Part shown: piece by piece, positions 8,407 to 16,854 of the stretch
Position numbering within the stretch: the stretch's first letter is position 1
Layout of the letters: each line of letters opens with the position of its first letter
NCBI GenBank assembly: GCA_003266065.1
Contig: MUZY01000244.1
Coordinates: 1-27,013 of the forward strand
Direction: 5' to 3'
DNA from: Methanosphaera sp. rholeuAM130
GTDB lineage: Archaea > Methanobacteriota > Methanobacteria > Methanobacteriales > Methanobacteriaceae
DNA: 27,013 bases
The notes under the pieces: model-generated
Told to the model about the DNA's origin: nothing
What the model saw: the letters and a program-made list of their open reading frames with translations, nothing else
Databases searched by the model: none
Translations under genes and position numbers: made by a program

Positions 8407-9465
8407 TTATTCTCTGATTATGTCACAAATCCTTTCGGCAATTTTAAACATTCCATAATCCGTGAAGTGACTTTTATCCACAGCCACATAATCGTATTCA
8501 TCCTCATTAAATAATTCTTTTTGATTAATCAGAAACGTATTTTCGCTTCTAAAAATGGCATTATTGTATGTGTTTTCTACAATTACATCAAAATCATTGT
8601 ATGCCCTCCAAAAGTTGAAGTTTGCCGTTGTTAAAAGGATAATTGGTATATCTGGATGATATTGGCGGATTTTCTTATAAAATCGTTCATGCGTATTTCT
8701 GAAGATATTCGTATCATAAGCATTTTGTGTATAGTCTATAATAATCGCATGACAATTCATGGAGCCAATCAAGTCAGCAGTGTTCTGTGTACCCTTACAG
8801 CATGAGGAGCATGAAAGATTAACAATGTCCCTGTTTAATTTTCTGCTTACGATGTTTGGAAATGAATTTCCACTACGGGATGCAGCGGCACCCTGTGTAA
8901 CCGAATTTCCATAGAATATTATTGGCAATTGCTTGTTTTTAGGATAATTCAATTCATTGATTTTACAATCCTTTTCTATGCCAATATAAAATCGGTTGAT
9001 GCTGTTGTAGCTTGGAAGGTATATGCATATGTTGCCGTTTTCGGGTGTGGTTATTTCTTTTGCAAAAATATTATATCCATGTCCCGGCGAAAAGACTTCC
9101 TGATGTATATATGATGTTCCATCAATGCAGTAGACGTCAAAGCCTGACGAATTTAGGTTGTTGAGTTTCTGGTAATCCCATTTCCTTTTAAGTTCCACCT
9201 TAAATATCAACCGTTTGCTGTCAGTGTTAAATCGTAATCTGACGCCTGTAGGTGAACTATTGTAATTGTTCATTTCTCTAATTGCTATGGGTTCATATTC
9301 TTTCATTTCTTCTTGAATTATCTTTGGATATTTGCAGAAGTCGGTGTTTTCGATGTTGTTTACGTTTCCATAAAAGAATTCGGGATAGTCGAACAAATCC
9401 AGATAGTGAATATCGTCGTCGTTAATTGTTTTAAGATTGTCTTGGATTGAATTTAAATGTTCCAT
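8407..9465 (-). CDS. SGNH/GDSL hydrolase (GxDLY + Lipase_GDSL_3 type)
   Basis: Of the three tandem copies this is the only one with all visible catalytic residues. The N-terminal beta-sandwich domain (about 1-170) has GVRLRFNTDS and SGFDVY; the C-terminal hydrolase domain begins LPIIFYGNSVTQG with nucleophile Ser188, continues SRSGNSFPNIVSRKL, NLSCSSCCKG and DYTQN, and ends with Asp330 and His333 in DKSHFTDYG. Members cleave ester-linked acyl groups, often acetyl, from sugars and polymers. Here it may trim or transfer acyl groups on a surface-glycan precursor; with no signal peptide it would act inside the cell. GAGG at 9473-9476 precedes the ATG, and the gene overlaps the upstream gene by 13 bases (9453-9465), indicating coupled translation. 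The exact substrate is unknown. Confidence 0.88.
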   Translation of the reverse strand: MEHLNSIQDNLKTINDDDIHYLDLFDYPEFFYGNVNNIENTDFCKYPKIIQEEMKEYEPIAIREMNNYNSSPTGVRLRFNTDSKRLIFKVELKRKWDYQKLNNLNSSGFDVYCIDGTSYIHQEVFSPGHGYNIFAKEITTPENGNICIYLPSYNSINRFYIGIEKDCKINELNYPKNKQLPIIFYGNSVTQGAAASRSGNSFPNIVSRKLNRDIVNLSCSSCCKGTQNTADLIGSMNCHAIIIDYTQNAYDTNIFRNTHERFYKKIRQYHPDIPIILLTTANFNFWRAYNDFDVIVENTYNNAIFRSENTFLINQKELFNEDEYDYVAVDKSHFTDYGMFKIAERICDIIRE

Positions 9466-10319
9466 TTTGTAACCTCACAAATAGTTGAAAATAACTCCTT
9501 GAATATTAGGATATTGCCCGAATCATTTATATATCCATTACCATAAGAGCACATGTCCCTATTTTCATCGTTGAGTATATGGGAAACGTCCTTTAGGATA
9601 ATGCTGGCATTGTTTACTTCCTCTTTCAATACTTCTTCACAGACTGCCGTGGCTTCTTCAAGATAATACCATCCGATAGTTATGTCACAGCATGAATTCA
9701 AATCATTAATCAGTTCTTTAAGATACGTAGACGATTTTTCGTCGAAATCTATTTCATTTAATTCGATTATTCCAACAGCATATTTGTTATGGCTATCGGT
9801 TATACGGCATTCTCGAAGTCTCCTAATGTAATCCTTATCGTCAAAACTTACATTTGTAATGTTGGCAACTAACTTTCTTGCAAGAATATTTGAAAACATT
9901 AGACTAACGGTGGTACATCCCATTCCAAAGCTTGTTGAACCACCGCATACCAATATTTGGGGATTGTCATTATCATCGATATATTCGATGTGATGTTCAT
10001 CGTCAGTTTCAATAATCAGCTCTTCCAAATCACTTAACAACGGCGTGTATAAGAGAACTTCATAGGATATGTTATCTGACAGCATATGGCTCATGTTCAC
10101 ATAACCCAAGTTGGAGTTATGATAAGCTTCAATGCTGGCCCATAACTCTTTTTGAGGATGTTTATATAGTAGAACCAATCCTTCCCTGGCGGTAACGCCT
10201 AAATGGGGATAGTAACCTTCTTTGATGTTGGTGACTTTGTAATGTATCTGGAATCGATTAGCATTAATTTTAAAGTGATATACCCCTTTGCTTTTTTCTT
10301 TAATCTTTAATAAATCCAA
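9453..10319 (-). CDS. Divergent SGNH-hydrolase-like protein
   Basis: A 288-residue shortened relative of the next two genes. After a beta-rich N-terminal part comes ILVCGGSTSFGMG, which aligns with GNSVTQG and keeps the nucleophile Ser (128), then FSNILARKL aligning with FPNIVSRKL. The Asp-x-x-His site of the intact copy aligns with GNGY (260-263), so both Asp and His are missing, while the following D-x-G is kept. It may bind rather than hydrolyse, or act with a partner. The start appears to be TTG at 10319 (no suitable ATG; first internal Met is near residue 76), with GGGGTG at 10331-10336 eleven bases before it, a rather long gap. It overlaps the next gene by 13 bases. No signal peptide is seen. 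Confidence 0.72.
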   Translation of the reverse strand: MDLLKIKEKSKGVYHFKINANRFQIHYKVTNIKEGYYPHLGVTAREGLVLLYKHPQKELWASIEAYHNSNLGYVNMSHMLSDNISYEVLLYTPLLSDLEELIIETDDEHHIEYIDDNDNPQILVCGGSTSFGMGCTTVSLMFSNILARKLVANITNVSFDDKDYIRRLRECRITDSHNKYAVGIIELNEIDFDEKSSTYLKELINDLNSCCDITIGWYYLEEATAVCEEVLKEEVNNASIILKDVSHILNDENRDMCSYGNGYINDSGNILIFKELFSTICEVTKWNI

Positions 10320-10380
10320 TTTAATAATTACACCCCATTAATTATAATATTTATCTATTTTTTAAGATATTTACATTTTG

Positions 10381-13101
10381 TCAGTCGTTTTTAATCCAAT
10401 CATAAACTCTTTTACAATTATTTTTATCAGTGTATTTGAAGAATCTGTTAACCCTTTTTCTGTATTTTTCTTCGCTCTTGCAGTTGTTGTTTATGTAATA
10501 TTCTACCTTTTCAATTAAACAGTTTTCCTCATGAATTACATCACCGAAACCCATGCTTTCAAAGTCAAAGTAACTATCTTCATAGTGATAGTCGTCTTCC
10601 GGCTGATAATAAATCAATGCCTTTTTAAGGTATGCAAAGTCAAAGAAAACCGATGAATAATCAGTAATCATTATTGATGATTCTTCAAACAACTGCTGAT
10701 ATGATTCATCCTCTGAGACATAAATGTCTTCGTTGATGTTCAACAGGTCAAGATACCTTTCATCATCAGTTATGTATCTGTATAATTCAGGATGTGCCTT
10801 AAATACAATTTTATATCCATATTTTTTTGATAATTCAATCAGTTCGGTATTGTTTAATAGTTTTTCCAGATTTGCATAATATTCGGAATTCAAAAAGAAA
10901 TTTTTATTTCCTTTCAAATACTTTCTCCAGGTTGGAATAATCAGTATCTGTTTTTTAGGATTGTTCTTTAGATTGTCATATCTTGGAAAACCCAATATCT
11001 GGATGATGTCCTCGTCATAGTTGTATCCTTCCACAAGGTATGAATCATGTTCCTCTTGGGATACCGTAGTAATAAGCGACAAGTCCTTATCGAACTTGGA
11101 TAGCCAACCTGAAATGTTGCCCAGTGTCACTCCATGTTGTAAAAAGTATATCTTTGATGTAATTAATCCATTGTAGAACATGTTCGTGATTTTATCATAT
11201 TCAAAGAATGGATTTATGACAGTTTGATATGGGTGTGATGAAATAATCTTATCGGCATACAAATACATCAATTTATGCTTGAATGATTTGTACTTCAACA
11301 CTTTGCCGCTTTGTGAAAGTTCATCAAAACATTTGCCATCATCTTTGAGTGCATAATACTTAATCATTTGATCATCAATTGTATTTGCATATTTAAACAG
11401 GTGAGCGGCGTTATCATCACCAGATTCTGGCCGATCCATAAAAATACAAATTGACTTATCTTTTTTCAATCTTCTAACAAATGGATAGGTTAATAAATAT
11501 ATGGATCTTAAACCGAACGCTTCCTTATACCTGTAATGTTTCTGTTTGATTAATTTTTTTAAAACTTCCAATTCCCTTCTGATTAATGATTTATATTTAT
11601 ACGGGTATATTTTAAACATGTTTGATTGGAACAATACTATTTTTGAATCCTTGATGAAATAATTGCTGATATTTGATAGGTTGGACGTTTTTGAGAAGTC
11701 AATAGCCAAATCTATTGGAATCACATTATTTTCATTGAAGTTGGACTTATTGCCATCCTTATGGAATATTAACTTAAGAAGTACATCTGTAAAATCACTG
11801 TCTTTTTCCAATGGAATTTCCAAGTCGAAGTTATGTTTAAACTGCCATTTTCTTGATAGAAATACGACATCCTTTCTTGAAGTATATTTGACGTATTTGC
11901 CAATGAAATCTTCTTTGCCCTTGTTATTGTCCTTTCGTGTGGCAACAATTGATACATGGTCGATGTCAAAAAGGCTGTTCAAAAATCCGGATATTTTCAG
12001 AATATCATTGTCAATTTTTATTATGTCAATCCATAGCTTATGCTTATTCAGGTTATCCAAAACGTAATCGTCTGATTTTATTTTCAGCTGTTTGTCTTCA
12101 AAGTCATAATGTAAGTTTTTCTTTTTCAAATAGATAAAATAGAGTTTGCATAAGTCATAGGTAATGTACTGGTTATGGGATATGCATTCAAAATCCATAT
12201 GATCCAATATGTAATCAAGCAACTTCCAAAACTCCTTTTTATCATCCTGATTGTCCAATGACAATTCCGGTTGCCTTAAAGTCCATTGAATTTCATATGC
12301 AAACATGTACTGGATAAAGCTAGGCACTTCATTTTCTTTAGCCATGCTGTAATCTATCAGATAGATGAAATAGTTTTTCAGTCTGTCAATGAAGTAATCC
12401 TCCTTTAAAGTGGAAGTGTCAATGGTGGAGGAGGAATCTGCCCTTTTCCTATAATAATATCTGGCAGTATTGATAACGCCCAACGTCTTTTTTTCAAACA
12501 GCAACTTATTGATTAATATGGAATCTTCAGAAAATGATACGTTTGTAGGAAATTCATATCTTTTCAAGCTTTCCCCTTTGAAAAATGCAGATGAAGAGGA
12601 TAATTGTGGATTGTTAGGTTCTTCGATTAAATCGATAACCCTGTTTCTTCTAAATTTCTTGTTTAAAATGTGTTCTCCATTCATCCTTTCAAAGAAGTAA
12701 ATAGGTATTGCTACGATATCCGTTTCATGGTAATGTTCTTCAAAAAAGGAATAAACTTCTTCCAGAGTATTGTCCGATAAATAATCATCACTATCTAAAA
12801 AATTCACGTATTTGCCCTTTACATATTTCAATCCCCGATTTCTGGCATTTGACTGGCCTTTATTTTCCTTTAAAAAAATACCTTTGATATTTTCCGGAAA
12901 TTTCTCTTCGTATTCTCTTATAATATCTCTGGAGTTATCCGTACTTTCATCATCAACCAATATCAACTGAACATTGTCTTCAAAGTTCATTGTTTGATTT
13001 ATTATAGAGTCTATTGATTGATATAAGTATTCGCCGGTATTGTAAATTGCCATTATAACTGAAAATTTATATTGATAGTTCATATTTTTGCATCCAAACA
13101 T
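10381..13101 (-). CDS. GT2 fused to CDP-glycerol glycerophosphotransferase
   Basis: A 906-residue two-enzyme fusion. Residues 13-330 are a GT2 domain (FSVIMAIYNTGEYL, VDDESTDNS at 49-57, DSDD at 103-106, FSEDS). Residues about 340-640 are a beta-rich linker and the N-terminal part of the transferase. From residue 655 comes the TagF-type domain: QHGVTLG, IIPTWR (about 721-726), FKAHPE (767-772), MITDYSSVFFDFAY (811-824). The two His residues match the catalytic pair of TagF. One chain could both glycosylate and add glycerol phosphate to a wall or surface polymer, as in teichoic-acid assembly. It closely resembles the partial gene at 1-814. The longest frame starts at 13101, but the ATG at 13083 (MNYQYKFSVI) has GGATG seven bases ahead and starts directly at the GT2 strand, so it is the likelier start. 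It is the first gene of the leftward operon. Confidence 0.93.
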   Translation of the reverse strand: MFGCKNMNYQYKFSVIMAIYNTGEYLYQSIDSIINQTMNFEDNVQLILVDDESTDNSRDIIREYEEKFPENIKGIFLKENKGQSNARNRGLKYVKGKYVNFLDSDDYLSDNTLEEVYSFFEEHYHETDIVAIPIYFFERMNGEHILNKKFRRNRVIDLIEEPNNPQLSSSSAFFKGESLKRYEFPTNVSFSEDSILINKLLFEKKTLGVINTARYYYRKRADSSSTIDTSTLKEDYFIDRLKNYFIYLIDYSMAKENEVPSFIQYMFAYEIQWTLRQPELSLDNQDDKKEFWKLLDYILDHMDFECISHNQYITYDLCKLYFIYLKKKNLHYDFEDKQLKIKSDDYVLDNLNKHKLWIDIIKIDNDILKISGFLNSLFDIDHVSIVATRKDNNKGKEDFIGKYVKYTSRKDVVFLSRKWQFKHNFDLEIPLEKDSDFTDVLLKLIFHKDGNKSNFNENNVIPIDLAIDFSKTSNLSNISNYFIKDSKIVLFQSNMFKIYPYKYKSLIRRELEVLKKLIKQKHYRYKEAFGLRSIYLLTYPFVRRLKKDKSICIFMDRPESGDDNAAHLFKYANTIDDQMIKYYALKDDGKCFDELSQSGKVLKYKSFKHKLMYLYADKIISSHPYQTVINPFFEYDKITNMFYNGLITSKIYFLQHGVTLGNISGWLSKFDKDLSLITTVSQEEHDSYLVEGYNYDEDIIQILGFPRYDNLKNNPKKQILIIPTWRKYLKGNKNFFLNSEYYANLEKLLNNTELIELSKKYGYKIVFKAHPELYRYITDDERYLDLLNINEDIYVSEDESYQQLFEESSIMITDYSSVFFDFAYLKKALIYYQPEDDYHYEDSYFDFESMGFGDVIHEENCLIEKVEYYINNNCKSEEKYRKRVNRFFKYTDKNNCKRVYDWIKND

Positions 13102-13156
13102 TTGACAGAAAAAAATAAAAAGATTTAATTTAATTTTTTTATCAGAAAACTTTCTC

Positions 13157-13164
13157 TTTATAAA
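13157..13164 (-). promoter_or_regulatory. Candidate TATA box for the leftward glycan operon
   Basis: TTTATAAA, with GATATAAG just upstream on the minus strand, lies 56-63 bases ahead of the 13101 start. A start about 25 bases downstream would leave a leader of about 35 bases (or 50 to the ATG at 13083). Confidence 0.45.
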
Positions 13165-13464
13165 CTTATATCTACTTTATAATTAATAAACATTATAGAA
13201 TGACAAGTTAAAAACATTTTTTGGCTGGCATTCATATTATCTCATTAATAAAACATTAATCGGATGATTTTTGAAAAATTTAACAATCAATTAACTTCAA
13301 TAACCATAACTCATTTATCATTAGCGTACTACTGCATATATTGATATCAAATAATCAAATATTTGAAATCTTTTTAAAATCTTTTTAGAATTTAAATATT
13401 TCTTCTATTTCAAAATCATTAGGAATATTTAAATATTTTCTGAAATAGAAATATGATTATTATC

Positions 13465-13475
13465 CTATAATAATA
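13465..13475 (+). promoter_or_regulatory. Candidate TATA box for the adhesin gene
   Basis: CTATAATAATA lies about 60 bases before the ATG at 13530, directly after the right arm of the inverted repeat TCTATTTCA/TGAAATAGA. Initiation near 13493 would give a leader of about 37 bases carrying GGTGG five to six bases from the ATG. Confidence 0.35.
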
Positions 13476-13529
13476 TTTTTAATTATTTTAGATTATTAAT
13501 ATGGGATAAAAAAATATCGGTGGTAAAAA

Positions 13530-16500
13530 ATGCATTTTAATAAGAAATTATCAATGATATTTCTTAGTTTAATACTTGTTTTTTTAACGGTATCTGTTGT
13601 ATCGGCCACATCAAACGTAACTGATGGAAGTACCGATTCAGACAATCTTCAATCAACATCCATTCAAAAAATTGAAGATGCAAGTAAAATAACCAGTATT
13701 AACGATAATGAAATAACTAATGAAAAGAATATAGAAAAAACAGACCATAAAAATATTAAAAAAGACGCAACGCTATATGTTGCGACTAACGGTAAATCAA
13801 CGAATTCCGGAACCCAGTCAAGTCCATATGACATCAACACAGCATTTACTAAAGTACAGTCAACCAAAGGCGGAAACATAATAATCAATGCCGGTACTTA
13901 CAAGTTAACAGCTCCATTAACATTAAATACTGCTGGAACATACACAATTACCGGTCAAAAGGATAAAACCATATTGGATGGACAATCTAAAAACAGAATA
14001 TTATCCGTTGGTTATAATGTAAACGTAACCATAAGTGGCATTGTCTTTACAAATGGATATGTGTCCTCAAGTGATGCCGGAGCAGCTGTACTAAAACAAT
14101 ATGACGGATCATTGAACATTCGCGATTCAACATTCAAAAACAATAAAGCCGGTTATGGTGCTGCTATATATAACCGGGCAAATAATGCAGTAATATCAAA
14201 TAGTGTCTTTACGAACAATGTTGTAACGGTATCCGGAGGAGCAATATACAACCTGGCAAACCGCACTACAGTTTCATATAGTAATTTCACGCAAAACTCA
14301 GCAACTAACTTAGGTGGAGCAGTATATACAAGCGGACACTTCACAACAATAAACAACAACAATTTCATAAAAAACACTGCAAAAATAGGTGGAGCAGTAG
14401 AAGATTATGCGGGAAACAATTTTAAAGTTTCAAACAATATCTTCACAGAAAATTCCGCAAATTCAGCAGGTGCATTATACTCAAACGCAAACAACTCAGT
14501 ATTTATGAACAATCAATTCAATAAGAATACTGCTAATGATACTGTTGGAGCTATGGTCACATACACTACTAACAATGTCAATATTACGGGAAACAAATTC
14601 AATTCCAACAAGGCAAAAAACAGTTATGGTGCTATAGCAATAACAAATTCACAAAATACAAACGTTATTGGTAATGAATTTATACAAAATCAGGCATCAG
14701 TAGGTGGAGGAGCAATTGGAGTACTGCAATCTAAAACCACATTAATAAAATCCAACAATTTCACCAAAAACGATTGTGAAAAGGCAGCTGCATCTATATT
14801 CAGTGATGGTGAATATCTGACTCTAACTCAGAACATATTTACACAAAACCATGCATACAGAAGTGCAGGGGCAATATATGATGAAGGAAAATATTTGACC
14901 ATTACAGATAACGAATTCATATCTAACGTAGTGGATGTTGATGGGGGTGCAATATTCATCAGAACAAACTATTCGACAATTTCAAATAACATTTTTAAAC
15001 AGAATAAAGTAAATAACTCCGGTGGAGCAGCGTACTTTGATGGAAACCATGCCCTATTTACAAACAATAAGTTCATAGAAAACACTGCAAAATTCGGTGG
15101 AGGGGCAGTATATCTCTACTCAACCAAAAACATGACATTCAAAAACAATGAATTCACATCCAATTATGCGGCAGAAAGTGGTGGAGCTGTAATGACCAGT
15201 CACGCTAATAATACAACATTTATCAGCAACACATTCAGTAAAAACAAGGCTAACAGTGCCGGTGGAGCAATAGTTAACTACGACAGTAAAATAGTAGACA
15301 TATCTAGCAACACCTTCGATTCCAACAATGCCGGAAGTAACGGTGGGGCAGTATCAAACCTAATCAGTGCTACCGTAAGAATAAAATCAAACACATTTAC
15401 AAAGAACACTGCAACTTCATCCGGTGGGGCAGTATATACCAATGCAACGAATATCAACATTAACAGCAATCAGTTTACCAACAACAACGCTACCAATGCA
15501 GCTGCAATATCAAACCGTGCAAACACATTTGAAATAAGTTCCAATACATTCACTATGAATACTGCACAGGCAACCGGAACTCCTGTGAAAAACTATGGAA
15601 CAGACGTTACCATGTCAGGCAATAGAAACTATGGTGCAACCAAGTATGCAGCAACAATATACAACGATGGAAACAATGGAAAAATCATCAACAATATCTT
15701 CGAAGATGAAATAAAAACAATTTCAACAACTACAACTGTATACAGAACCGAAGGGGTTGTAGGTGAAAAAATCACACTCAAAGCAACTGTAAAGGATGCA
15801 AATGGCAAGAATGTCAATGGAGGATACGTTCTGTTTAAGATAAATGACATTACAGTAAAAAGCAATGGTCAGATAAATGGAAGTACAACGCCACTGAAAG
15901 TATCCGTAGTAAATGGGGTTGCTCAATATGATATCGTAGCATATCTGAATGTCAGAAACGGAAAGAAGCTGACAGCCGTGTATGCCGGAACGGACGGATA
16001 TGCTGCATCAAGATCAAATAATGCAACAGCACAAATCCAAAGAAGACAGGCAAGTCTGGTTGTTACGACAAACGTTACCAAAGTAAAACAAGACCAATAT
16101 ATCAGATTAATAGCCAATGTACGTGATATCACTAAACAGGCTACGACAAATATGATGAGTGATGGAACTGATTATGTTTACTTTAAGGTAAATGGATTAA
16201 CACTTAAGAATTCAGATGGAAGTGTTGCAAAAGTTAAAGTTGTAAATGGGGTGGCTACCTATGATTATAAGGTGCCACTGGGATTATCCGGAGTAACGGA
16301 CTGTCAAACATTAAATCCTAAGAATCATACGGTTATGGCAGGTTACTATAATCCGAACTATGTTTCGGACATAAAGAATTCAAGCACTTTCCAGGTTGAA
16401 CGATCAGATATTAAAATCAGCATGGATAAAATCACGGTATTCAACAGAACCAAAAAAATAACAATCACAGGTACGATAAAGGATTACAATAACAATTATG

Positions 16501-16724
16501 TACGCGGAAACAACAAAGTCATCATAAAAATCAACGGCGTTTCATTGAAGGATTCTAATAATGAACCAATATACTATCAAGTAACCGAAGGAAAAATAGA
16601 CTTGCAGAACATTACCATTCCACCGTACAAGAATTTCAATGAAATAACGATGGTAACGCAGGATAGAGTGGCATATAAGAGTGCACAAGCAAAATCAACA
16701 TCTATAGAAATATTAAACCAATAA
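13530..16724 (+). CDS. Secreted adhesin-like protein with beta-helix repeats and Ig-like domains
   Basis: A 1064-residue surface protein of the adhesin-like class common in Methanobrevibacter. Residues 1-26 are a signal peptide: basic HFNKK, a long hydrophobic core and a likely cut after VVSA. A Ser/Thr/Asn/Lys-rich spacer runs to about 79. TLYVATNGKSTNSGTQSSPY starts a right-handed parallel beta-helix with about 19 repeats of 23-26 residues, each of the form N-x-F-x-x-N-x-A-x-x-GGA-x-Y, to about residue 730. Three Ig-like bacterial (Big) type domains follow to the end (GEKITLKATVKDANGK, IRLIANVRD, KITITGTIKDYN). Many N-x-S/T sites allow N-glycosylation. No LPxTG, pseudomurein-binding repeat or C-terminal membrane anchor is seen, so its attachment is unclear. 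GGTGG precedes the ATG. It lies alone between two leftward glycan operons and may bind cells or glycans. Confidence 0.92.
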   Translation: MHFNKKLSMIFLSLILVFLTVSVVSATSNVTDGSTDSDNLQSTSIQKIEDASKITSINDNEITNEKNIEKTDHKNIKKDATLYVATNGKSTNSGTQSSPYDINTAFTKVQSTKGGNIIINAGTYKLTAPLTLNTAGTYTITGQKDKTILDGQSKNRILSVGYNVNVTISGIVFTNGYVSSSDAGAAVLKQYDGSLNIRDSTFKNNKAGYGAAIYNRANNAVISNSVFTNNVVTVSGGAIYNLANRTTVSYSNFTQNSATNLGGAVYTSGHFTTINNNNFIKNTAKIGGAVEDYAGNNFKVSNNIFTENSANSAGALYSNANNSVFMNNQFNKNTANDTVGAMVTYTTNNVNITGNKFNSNKAKNSYGAIAITNSQNTNVIGNEFIQNQASVGGGAIGVLQSKTTLIKSNNFTKNDCEKAAASIFSDGEYLTLTQNIFTQNHAYRSAGAIYDEGKYLTITDNEFISNVVDVDGGAIFIRTNYSTISNNIFKQNKVNNSGGAAYFDGNHALFTNNKFIENTAKFGGGAVYLYSTKNMTFKNNEFTSNYAAESGGAVMTSHANNTTFISNTFSKNKANSAGGAIVNYDSKIVDISSNTFDSNNAGSNGGAVSNLISATVRIKSNTFTKNTATSSGGAVYTNATNININSNQFTNNNATNAAAISNRANTFEISSNTFTMNTAQATGTPVKNYGTDVTMSGNRNYGATKYAATIYNDGNNGKIINNIFEDEIKTISTTTTVYRTEGVVGEKITLKATVKDANGKNVNGGYVLFKINDITVKSNGQINGSTTPLKVSVVNGVAQYDIVAYLNVRNGKKLTAVYAGTDGYAASRSNNATAQIQRRQASLVVTTNVTKVKQDQYIRLIANVRDITKQATTNMMSDGTDYVYFKVNGLTLKNSDGSVAKVKVVNGVATYDYKVPLGLSGVTDCQTLNPKNHTVMAGYYNPNYVSDIKNSSTFQVERSDIKISMDKITVFNRTKKITITGTIKDYNNNYVRGNNKVIIKINGVSLKDSNNEPIYYQVTEGKIDLQNITIPPYKNFNEITMVTQDRVAYKSAQAKSTSIEILNQ

Positions 16725-16746
16725 GTTAATATTCCATTAACTTATT
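16720..16746 (+). terminator. Hairpin and poly-T terminator of the adhesin gene
   Basis: A perfect 11-base inverted repeat (AATAAGTTAAT at 16720-16730, ATTAACTTATT at 16736-16746) with loop ATTCC, followed by CCTTTTTTGACTTTTTTTCTTTT-like T-tracts to about 16770. The TAA stop at 16722-16724 is inside the stem. This is an unusually clear factor-independent-like terminator for an archaeon. Confidence 0.75.
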
Positions 16747-16854
16747 CCTTTTTTGACTTTTTTTCTTTTAATATGTACACATAACCATAATTTTTGCATG
16801 CTTTCAATTAATGAATTTTAAAAAATTAAAAATAGTAGTTTTTCAGGTTTTTAA

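Larger units (their letters stand above)
13102..13529. other. Divergent promoter region with AT-rich repeats
   Basis: A 428-base gap between the leftward glycan operon and the rightward adhesin gene, with no coding frame. It holds candidate TATA boxes for both sides. Near the adhesin are repeats: AAATCTTTTTA occurs twice side by side at about 13367-13387; TTTAAATATT occurs near 13391-13400 and 13428-13437; and TCTATTTCA (13404-13412) is inverted as TGAAATAGA (13441-13449) across 28 bases. These could be operator sites for a regulator of the adhesin gene, or chance in very AT-rich DNA. Confidence 0.55.

Noticed and set aside
13360..13450. CRISPR-like array ahead of the adhesin gene
   Set aside because: There are only two copies of each repeat, no uniform spacers and no cas genes in the window.
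14153..15865. Several minus-strand open frames of 60-78 codons inside the adhesin gene
   Set aside because: They follow from the repeated Asn/Gly/Ala codons of the plus-strand repeats, have no ribosome binding sites and read as hydrophobic low-complexity sequence.
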